Source: an uncultured Monoglobus sp. | Lineage (GTDB): Bacteria; Bacillota; Clostridia; Monoglobales; Monoglobaceae | NCBI GenBank assembly: GCA_947624305.1 | Contig: CANQKC010000008.1 | Coordinates: forward strand, 1-64,000 | Reading direction: 5' to 3' | DNA: 64,000 bases | In this document: one piece after another, positions 52,525-59,221 of the stretch | How positions within the stretch are numbered: position 1 is the stretch's first letter | How the letters are laid out: each line of letters opens with the position of its first letter | Notes under the pieces: model-generated | Told to the model about the DNA's origin: nothing | What the model saw: only the letters and a program-made list of their open reading frames with translations | Database searches by the model: none | Program-made: the position numbers and the translations under genes

Positions 52525-53724
52525 TCATAACGGTTCGCCTTTTGCAAGAGTTTTTATTTTATTTTTAAATAAAGTTGATATCTTCTCCGCCGCCTCGATC
52601 GACGTTGACTCGGAAATTATTCTGATCGTGCCGTCTTTGAGCGGAATGATCAGCACCGCTCCTCCTCCGCTTTTGACCCTCACTCCGTTTTCCGGGTCGC
52701 CCGCCGCGTTGTATTGCTCCCTCAGCGAGTCCAGGAGCGAGCGCTCTCTGCCCGCGCCGCACTCGACCTTTGCCTCGGATTTGAATATCCGCGGCAGATG
52801 ATCGCACAGGCTGTCAAACGAAATGCCGAAACGGTTCAGAAAATCAAGAATTTTTACCGCGCAGTACACGCCGTCATACTGCATCATCATCTGCTCGCCG
52901 CCGCCGAACTCGAGCATTTTTCCCATCATCTCGCTCTCGTCGTCGCCCACTCTGACGACGCTGCCTCCCAGACGCAGGATCGCCGCCTCAGTGTCTTTTG
53001 AAACGTAGTCGGGCAGCACAAATGTCCTAACCTCGCTGTCTCTGAGCAGCACATACACCATGACCGAAAACGCCTGCTCCCGCGTGAGCCGCCGCCCGTC
53101 GGCGCGCTCGAGGCTAAGTCTCTCGCCGTCGGCTCCGATAAAGCCGCGGAACGCGTAGTTGTTACGCGCCTCGGGTTTAAGCCGCGGATAAAGCTCTTTA
53201 AGCGCTGTTTCGATTATTTCCGAAACGGTCTTTGACTTGGTCGAAAGACACATGTTGATATTAAAGCTCTCGCTTTTCACCCTGCCCGAAAGCTCTCTTA
53301 AATAATGCTCTTTAAACGAGGTACAGTCCTTTATTTCCGGTCCCGGCTTCAGCTTAAACCCCGCGAAATCGCGGCTCATGACCTCCGCCGCGCTGCTCAA
53401 AAGTTTTTCCGGCGCCGCCTGAATTCCCCTGCCGTCAAGCAGGGTTATTTTGAGGCTCCCCGGGCCGTCGGGCATCGCGGCGTAGGCGGTTGCACCCGCC
53501 TTGTAAAATCTGGCCGCGCTGCGGGTTATCGGCAGGTTTTGAATTCCCAGATCGTATATCTCGCAGCCCGCGCACTCCGCTCCCGCCTTGATCGCGTCCG
53601 CAGCGATCCGCGACATTTCCTCGCTGTCGCGGCAGATGCCTATTCTTTTATCTGACACGCCCATAGCGTAACCGAGCTTGAGCCAGAACACCGGCGCTGT
53701 TTTTTCCGTGTTGTGCGTTTCCAT
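52525..53724 (-). CDS. Degenerate phosphohexomutase-like protein
   Basis: A 399-residue protein with alpha-D-phosphohexomutase (phosphoglucomutase/phosphomannomutase) features. The start GICRDSEEMSRIAADAIKAG (about 29-48) and YDLGIQNLPITRSAARFYKA match domain I. The usual active-site loop TASHNP is replaced by YAAMPDGPG (about 81-89), and the metal loop DGDADR appears as GADGERLSLE (about 198-207). It probably has lost mutase activity and may act as a sugar-phosphate-binding or regulatory partner, as is known for diverged copies in clostridial nucleotidyltransferase fusions. Confidence 0.6.
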   Translation of the reverse strand: METHNTEKTAPVFWLKLGYAMGVSDKRIGICRDSEEMSRIAADAIKAGAECAGCEIYDLGIQNLPITRSAARFYKAGATAYAAMPDGPGSLKITLLDGRGIQAAPEKLLSSAAEVMSRDFAGFKLKPGPEIKDCTSFKEHYLRELSGRVKSESFNINMCLSTKSKTVSEIIETALKELYPRLKPEARNNYAFRGFIGADGERLSLERADGRRLTREQAFSVMVYVLLRDSEVRTFVLPDYVSKDTEAAILRLGGSVVRVGDDESEMMGKMLEFGGGEQMMMQYDGVYCAVKILDFLNRFGISFDSLCDHLPRIFKSEAKVECGAGRERSLLDSLREQYNAAGDPENGVRVKSGGGAVLIIPLKDGTIRIISESTSIEAAEKISTLFKNKIKTLAKGEPL

Positions 53725-53814
53725 TCCGCAATCTCCTCCAGTATAGTATTATATATGCTTATTATTGATAAGAACGGTGTTTTCTATTCCACTTTGTATT
53801 TTAAAACAAATATC

Positions 53815-53843
53815 TTGATTAATCATGCAATATATGATATAAT
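53815..53843 (+). promoter_or_regulatory. Promoter of the radical SAM operon
   Basis: TTGATT (53815-53820), a 17-bp spacer and a perfect TATAAT (53838-53843), 69 bp before the maturase ATG. Confidence 0.7.
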
Positions 53844-53912
53844 GTAAAACAGAAAGAAAAATATTTGAATATATTCTATATATTTATATAAAAAACATTT
53901 GGAAGTGATCAC

Positions 53913-55250
53913 ATGGAAGAAGAAAAGGAATTAGAATTGTCGTTGGATAAAGTTTATGTTTTTCCAAAAATTGATTTTGTAGAATATAATAATTACTATC
54001 TTGCCATACTGCCTGAAACAGCTAAATGGATAGTATTAAAAACGCCGGAACAAGTTGCTATACTAAAAATGTTAATTAACGGGACATGCATCGATGATGT
54101 AATCAAAAAACACGTTGGCTCTCAAGATGACCTAATCAGCGTTCTCACACAAATAGAAGCAAAACAACTTGAATGCACAAAAACCAAATCTGTATTTTCT
54201 AATACAAGATTGCATCTCCATATCACTAATAAATGTAATTTGCGTTGTCCACATTGTTATATGATGTCAGGGACAGCATATAATAACGAGCTGACAACAG
54301 AAGAAATTAAGGACCTCTGTAAAAACTTTCAACGTCACGGCGGTACAGATGTGTCACTTACAGGCGGTGAACCGACAGTGCGTAAAGATTTTTTTGACAT
54401 TGCAGAATATATTTCTTCATTGCAAATGAAAATATCTGTTTTTACTAACGGATATTTTTGGAACGAAGAAAATGTGAAACGTATTTCAGAGCTTAATATC
54501 GAAGGAGTACAAATAAGCATTGATGGATATAATGAAAATTCCAATGCTATTATAAGGGGAAGCGGTATTTTTGAACGCGCATTAAAGTCAATTGATTTGT
54601 TTATTAAACATCATATATATGTAAAAGTTGCCGTTACAGCGCCATATGAAATTATTAAGAAGCATCAATCGGAATACATTAAGTTTTCAAGATCATTAAT
54701 TGAAAAATACGGTGAAGATGCCATTGAATTCAACTATTCCTATTTCTTTATGCCGGGCAGAGATCTTTCACATAATAAGATAGAGTCCATAAAAGATGAA
54801 TATTATAATATTGTTGATAATGTTGTAACATCTATTTACGGAAATATTGAGGAGGACTCGTTTGTTTCAAATTTAACTGATTGCATATATGACAGCTGCG
54901 GTTATGGAGGTTTGAATGTTATGGCGAATGGTGATTTTTATTTTTGTGATAGAATTGCCGACGTCAATAAATCCGGCAACATACGAGATATGTCATTTAA
55001 TGATATTTTTAGTATGATGAAGGCCGCAGAAGAAGCGGGAAGAATTGATAATTTTAAACCTTGTGGAACTTGTGAACTTAAATATATATGCGGTGGTGGT
55101 TGTCGTGCCGAATATTTCAGAGATTTCACAAAGATTACAAATATTAAAACAATTAATTTTGATAATATTCCCCCGAGAATATGTGATAAAAAGAAAAAGG
55201 AAAAACTCTATAGATTAATGATAAATACAAATGAAAGGTTTTTTTGTTAA
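53913..55250 (+). CDS. Radical SAM/SPASM peptide maturase with PqqD-like N-terminus
   Basis: A 445-residue enzyme. Residues about 8-90 form a PqqD-like recognition region (AILPETAKWIVLKTPEQVAI). The radical SAM [4Fe-4S] motif is C108-x3-C112-x2-C115 in NKCNLRCPHCY, followed by SLTGGEPTVRKDFFDIAEYI. A SPASM domain with two extra clusters follows: C324 and C329, FYFCDRI (about 345), CGTCELKYICGGGCRAEYF (about 380-398) and a last Cys near 430. Such enzymes install carbon-sulfur, carbon-carbon or carbon-oxygen bonds in precursor peptides. The codons are AT-rich unlike its neighbours. GGAAGTGA precedes the ATG. The likely substrates are the peptides at 58742-58962. Confidence 0.9.
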   Translation: MEEEKELELSLDKVYVFPKIDFVEYNNYYLAILPETAKWIVLKTPEQVAILKMLINGTCIDDVIKKHVGSQDDLISVLTQIEAKQLECTKTKSVFSNTRLHLHITNKCNLRCPHCYMMSGTAYNNELTTEEIKDLCKNFQRHGGTDVSLTGGEPTVRKDFFDIAEYISSLQMKISVFTNGYFWNEENVKRISELNIEGVQISIDGYNENSNAIIRGSGIFERALKSIDLFIKHHIYVKVAVTAPYEIIKKHQSEYIKFSRSLIEKYGEDAIEFNYSYFFMPGRDLSHNKIESIKDEYYNIVDNVVTSIYGNIEEDSFVSNLTDCIYDSCGYGGLNVMANGDFYFCDRIADVNKSGNIRDMSFNDIFSMMKAAEEAGRIDNFKPCGTCELKYICGGGCRAEYFRDFTKITNIKTINFDNIPPRICDKKKKEKLYRLMINTNERFFC

Positions 55251-55252
55251 GT

Positions 55253-57691
55253 ATGAGTGATTTAATAATTACAATCAATATAACAGCATCAAAGCGAAAC
55301 GGCTTCATGATCCTTAAAACTTTCTATACAAAAAAAGTTGATTTAAACAAGTCAGGAAAATTTAAAGGCGGAAGCATTTCACCGGCTGATATATATAACA
55401 GCATTCCGATAAATAACTGTAATCAGGAATATATTGGCAAACTTTTCAAAGAAACATGCTATAGGGTATCATCAAACGCATATTATATTACCCTTCCTAA
55501 ACTTAACTATATTATTAATGAGTTAAGCAGCTACAGAATGTTATTTTTGGACAATCAGGATAAATCTCTGGTTTTGGTAAATAATTGCCTCTCACAGAGA
55601 CCCATAAGAAAACCAAAATATGCTTATTTAATTAATGAGAATATAATTAATTGGTATTCTGATTGCTCAGTATATCTTGAAAGCGCCAAATCTTTGCCAG
55701 CGCAAGTAAAGGTCATAATTCCCATTCCTCATTTACTGTATTCCAGTGATGAGCAAGTATACTCGTTATATTTTAAATATAACGAGGAAAAAATCCCGTT
55801 CCTTGATAAAAGACTCTCGGTTAGAACAGAAGATATAATTTATCTTAGGAACCATAATTTTGAAAGTAAGGTCAGCGAAATACTCCTTAATGACAGCTTT
55901 ACTAAACTGGCCGGATGCCGTTTTATGTATTCAGGACATAAAAATAAAAAAGATTTAATCAGCGACTTGTCATCAAAGCATATTATAGTTGATGATGATG
56001 AAAATACCATTATCCCTAACATAAGAATAACCAAAAGCGAATCAGGCTGGTTTGATATAGACTTGTCATATAATATTGACGACAAGATATTTGATCTGGC
56101 ATCAAAAATTCAGCTTTTTTCAGAAAACAACGTAATAGACTCAAATAATAAAAAGATAATGTTGCCCGATTCACTGATTCAGGCAAAAAAATATCTTTCA
56201 ATAGTAGAAAACAAATTCAGAATAAACCAAACCCATATTTTTCAGTTGCTTCGGATCGTTTATGACAGCGATTCTAAGATTACTGATTTCTTTTCATATA
56301 GAAATGTAAAAACGAATTTGCCTGATTCAATTATCGAAACAGCATTTCCATATCAATTGGAAGGAATAAAATGGTTAAAATTTCTTTTTTTAAACCATTT
56401 TGGCGGATGCCTGGCTGACGATATGGGTTTAGGAAAAACATTTCAGGTCATTTCTTTTCTTGAGGATGCTGATATTAAGAGTAGCATTGGAAAAATACTT
56501 ATTATTGTTCCCAAATCACTGCTTACCAACTGGCAAAAAGAATTCACCAAATTCAAATCCAGCTATTGTGTCGGTATATATCATGGAGACAAAAGAACAA
56601 ATTTTGATTTTAAAAACACAGATGTTATCATTACAACATATAATACAGCCTATATTGATTTAAAAAAAATAAACGAAATAAAATATTCAATTTTGATTTA
56701 TGATGAAATTCAGACCGTAAAAAATTATAAAAGCATTACCTCTGAGGCAATGAAACAAATTGTTGCTAATATGAAAATCGGGTTATCCGGAACGCCCATG
56801 GAAAACAGCATTTCCGAACTGTGGAACATTATGGATATATTAAATCCAAATATATTCTATAATCACTCTGATTTTATGCGAAGATATAATGGAAAGAACT
56901 TTGATGAACTTAAAAACATACTCAATCTTTTTATTCTTCGCAGAATGAAAAAAGATGTTCTCAAAGAACTGCCACCAAAATGTGAACAAATTATTTATTG
57001 CGATATGGATCAAAAACAAAAAACTCTTTATACCGGTATCAATCTTGCTGTAAAAGAAGCAATTTTGAATATGAAAGCATTCGTGGCTCCGGCAGTTCTC
57101 AAGGGTTTAACACTGTTGCGTGAATGTTGCTGTCATCCATTGTTGCTTAATGATGAAACAAATGTAAAAAAGATCGACGAATCCTGCAAATTTGAAGCCC
57201 TTAATATCCTTGTGGATAATTTAGTTGAGTCAGGACATAAAATATTAATTTTTAGCAACTATACATCAATGCTAAGACTGATTGAAAACGAATTAAAAAA
57301 ATCGAAAAAATACAAAGATATTATATATTATCTTGACGGTAAAACTAAAAATAGAATTGAACTTGTAAATCAATTTGAAACCGCTGCTAAAGGAATATTT
57401 CTTATCAGTATCAAAGCCGGAGGTGTCGGACTGAATCTTGTATCAGCTCAAGATGTGATTATTTATGACCCTTGGTGGAATCCATTTGTTGAACAGCAAG
57501 CAATTGACAGAGCCTATCGTATCGGACAAAATAATCCTGTAACCGTATATAAACTTGTGGTGGCAAACACAATTGAAGAAAAAATCGTTGAGATGCAGAA
57601 TGAAAAAAAACAAGATTTTGAAGAATTGATTAACGGAGTTTCTGAAAATAAGAATTTTGACATTAAAGATATTCTTAAACTCCTGCAATGA
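55253..57691 (+). CDS. SNF2-family DEAD/DEAH helicase in a peptide-modification operon
   Basis: An 812-residue protein starting 2 nt after the maturase stop. The N-terminal half (about 1-370) contains the pattern ESGWFDIDLSYN (about 263-274) seen upstream of many bacterial SNF2 ATPases. The helicase core shows Walker A in LADDMGLGKTFQVI (about 386-399), IYDEIQTVKNYKS (about 481-493), LSGTPMENSISELW and the second lobe GVGLNLVSAQDVIIYDP, then QQAIDRAYRIGQ (motif VI). All core motifs are intact, so it is probably an active ATPase. No nuclease domain is visible. Such helicases are not standard partners of SPASM enzymes. Confidence 0.88.
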   Translation: MSDLIITINITASKRNGFMILKTFYTKKVDLNKSGKFKGGSISPADIYNSIPINNCNQEYIGKLFKETCYRVSSNAYYITLPKLNYIINELSSYRMLFLDNQDKSLVLVNNCLSQRPIRKPKYAYLINENIINWYSDCSVYLESAKSLPAQVKVIIPIPHLLYSSDEQVYSLYFKYNEEKIPFLDKRLSVRTEDIIYLRNHNFESKVSEILLNDSFTKLAGCRFMYSGHKNKKDLISDLSSKHIIVDDDENTIIPNIRITKSESGWFDIDLSYNIDDKIFDLASKIQLFSENNVIDSNNKKIMLPDSLIQAKKYLSIVENKFRINQTHIFQLLRIVYDSDSKITDFFSYRNVKTNLPDSIIETAFPYQLEGIKWLKFLFLNHFGGCLADDMGLGKTFQVISFLEDADIKSSIGKILIIVPKSLLTNWQKEFTKFKSSYCVGIYHGDKRTNFDFKNTDVIITTYNTAYIDLKKINEIKYSILIYDEIQTVKNYKSITSEAMKQIVANMKIGLSGTPMENSISELWNIMDILNPNIFYNHSDFMRRYNGKNFDELKNILNLFILRRMKKDVLKELPPKCEQIIYCDMDQKQKTLYTGINLAVKEAILNMKAFVAPAVLKGLTLLRECCCHPLLLNDETNVKKIDESCKFEALNILVDNLVESGHKILIFSNYTSMLRLIENELKKSKKYKDIIYYLDGKTKNRIELVNQFETAAKGIFLISIKAGGVGLNLVSAQDVIIYDPWWNPFVEQQAIDRAYRIGQNNPVTVYKLVVANTIEEKIVEMQNEKKQDFEELINGVSENKNFDIKDILKLLQ

Positions 57692-57699
57692 GGTGTATA

Positions 57700-58284
57700 A
57701 TGATTAAATTTTCAGATGTATTAATGTATGTACGTTACTATAAAAAAGTAATATATCTTAACTGCTTAAAAAATTTTAAACAACTTGACTATATAGGAAG
57801 AATGGAGGACAGTAATCCCCTATTCAGAGGATATGAAGGATGCTATCCTATCAAAAAACTGTTAAAAATGCTTAATATCACATCGCAAGACAGAGTTATT
57901 GACATTGGTTGTGGAAAAGGGTTGTTTCTTTATTATGCTTCTATGTTTAATTTTAACACAATAGACGGTATAGAGCGTTCTTATAGTTTAACCAAGGTTG
58001 CCAAACATAATGCTAAATTACTTAAAGATGAACGAATTCATATATATCATAAAGATGCAAGAGAATTTGATAATTATAAAAATTATAATTATTTCTTCAT
58101 TAACAATCCGTTTTCGGCTGAAATTATGGAGAATGTTATGCTTAAGATCATAGACAGTTATGCTCTAAAAAAAAGAAAAATAATTATTTTATATCAATTT
58201 CCATTTAATATTGAAACATTTACAAAAAATAATTTTAAAATAATGTATGATAAATTTCCAAATTGTATATTGACATTTGGTTAG
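57700..58284 (+). CDS. Class I SAM-dependent methyltransferase (small, DOT1-like)
   Basis: A 194-residue methyltransferase with the SAM-binding motif VIDIGCGKGLFLYYAS (about 65-80), an acidic residue near IDGIERS and YFFINNPFSAEIME (about 128-141), an NPF motif resembling the NPPF/NPPY active sites of amide or adenine methylases. The ATG at 57700 has AGGTG upstream. An alternative ATG at 57688 overlaps the helicase stop (ATGA) but lacks a binding site. It completes the operon and could methylate the peptide product or a nucleic acid. Confidence 0.8.
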   Translation: MIKFSDVLMYVRYYKKVIYLNCLKNFKQLDYIGRMEDSNPLFRGYEGCYPIKKLLKMLNITSQDRVIDIGCGKGLFLYYASMFNFNTIDGIERSYSLTKVAKHNAKLLKDERIHIYHKDAREFDNYKNYNYFFINNPFSAEIMENVMLKIIDSYALKKRKIIILYQFPFNIETFTKNNFKIMYDKFPNCILTFG

Positions 58285-58307
58285 AACTATAATATAATTT
58301 TTGTAAT

Positions 58308-58568
58308 TTAATTATATATTTTAAACATTGGCAAAACGCAAAAATTAAAGTTGTTATTTAGATAATCAAGAAGCTCGACAACCATAGAAAAACCTTCAAT
58401 TTTCTTGACGATTAAGGCACAGATCATGGTATGTTTTGAAAAGCTCTTGCGCCCCGTTTTTGTGTATTCCGGCACAGAGGAAAGATCAAAAAAATTTATA
58501 TAATTTAATGATGGGGAGAGAGGTAAACATATGAATGTCTTAGATAATTTCTTGGCGATATATAACAA
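58308..58568 (-). pseudogene. N-terminal fragment of an IS transposase
   Basis: The minus-strand frame encodes about 85 residues with KTGRKSFSKHTMICALIVKK followed by IEGFSMVVELLDYLNNNFNF. This matches the N-terminal helical domain (G-R-K-x-Y-S then A-x-x-x-K) of transposases related to IS1182/IS4-type elements. The catalytic part is missing and the frame runs out at 58308. It lies between the operon and the micropeptides, evidence of mobile-DNA activity at the island. Confidence 0.65.
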
Positions 58569-58713
58569 TCGCCCTCTTTGTGGATAGTTTTCTGGTTGGT
58601 CTAATTATATCATAAAAGGCTGATTGTTTCTACATAAATATGGAGTGGTAAGAAAAATAACTAACATGAGGAAACACCCGTAAAAACGTACTTTTCGGAG
58701 TTTTGCTCATGGC

Positions 58714-58719
58714 TATAAT
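58714..58719 (+). promoter_or_regulatory. Possible -10 box for the micropeptide pair
   Basis: TATAAT at 58714-58719 is perfect but the -35 (CTTTTC at 58691-58696, 17-bp spacer) is poor, so an activator may be needed. The leader would be only about 20 nt, ending in the AGAGGTGAT binding site at 58730. Confidence 0.4.
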
Positions 58720-58741
58720 ATAGTAAAAAAGAGGTGATATC

Positions 58742-58834
58742 GTGAAAATTAAATGGAAAGTTAAAGAAAAGCCAAAGAAAACAGTTAATTCTTTCGGTTG
58801 CTTTAAAAGTTGTGAAACAATGAGAAATAGCTAA
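58742..58834 (+). CDS. Micropeptide 1, candidate RiPP precursor (30 aa)
   Basis: A GTG start preceded by AGAGGTGAT opens a 30-codon frame: MKIKWKVKEKPKKTVNSF, then GCFKSCETMRNS. It has a Lys-rich N-terminal half with KWKV and KPKK, and a C-terminal CFKSC (C-x3-C at C20 and C24). It resembles micropeptide 2 at both ends. It is too short for ordinary gene finding. It fits a leader plus small core that a SPASM maturase could crosslink through Cys or aromatic residues. The processing site and product are inferred. Confidence 0.6.
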   Translation: MKIKWKVKEKPKKTVNSFGCFKSCETMRNS

Positions 58835-58851
58835 TAAAGGAGTGATTTTAT

Positions 58852-58962
58852 ATGAAGAATATTATTCTTAAGTGGAAAGTGGCAAAAAAACCTAATAAAG
58901 TTATACAGAAAACTGCTAGTCACTATACATTCAGGACATGTACTGAAAAATGCGGCAGTTAA
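58852..58962 (+). CDS. Micropeptide 2, candidate RiPP precursor (36 aa)
   Basis: ATG preceded by AAAGGAGTGATTTTAT. The frame reads MKNIILKWKVAKKPNKVIQK, then TASHYTFRTCTEKCGS. The N-terminal LKWKVAKKPNK matches IKWKVKEKPKK of micropeptide 1, and CTEKC (C30 and C34) matches its C-x3-C. The 17-nt gap and the shared terminator show the two are transcribed together. Two related precursors behind one promoter are common in RiPP and two-peptide bacteriocin systems. Confidence 0.6.
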   Translation: MKNIILKWKVAKKPNKVIQKTASHYTFRTCTEKCGS

Positions 58963-59036
58963 ACTAACACAATATCGTTCAAAGTTTTCTATAAGCTTAA
59001 TATGCAATCTTTGTGAGATATTGCTCTAAGATTAAT

Positions 59037-59083
59037 AAAGTAAAACAGCTGTGTCAATGTAAGACACACAGCTGTTTTACTTT
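59037..59083 (+). terminator. 18-bp-stem terminator after the micropeptides
   Basis: AAAGTAAAACAGCTGTGT (59037-59054) pairs perfectly with ACACAGCTGTTTTACTTT (59066-59083) across an 11-nt loop. It closes the micropeptide unit and the island. Confidence 0.9.
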
Positions 59084-59159
59084 TACAATAATATGCTATT
59101 AAATATAAAGTCATCATATTTAAAGCAATCAGAAATAATTATTGTTAACAATTCCGCAC

Positions 59160-59188
59160 TTGAAAGCGCGCGGCGTTTGTGTTATAAT
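59160..59188 (+). promoter_or_regulatory. Promoter of the phosphodiester glycosidase gene
   Basis: TTGAAA (59160-59165), a 17-bp spacer and TATAAT (59183-59188). Confidence 0.7.
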
Positions 59189-59221
59189 TAGTCGGTATGA
59201 AATTTTTAAGGACAGGTGAAT

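Noticed and set aside
53913-58284. DISARM-like or other restriction defence system (helicase plus methyltransferase)
   Set aside because: No DrmA/B/C, phospholipase D or DNA methylase of DISARM type is present, and the first gene is a SPASM peptide maturase. Kept only as an alternative idea.
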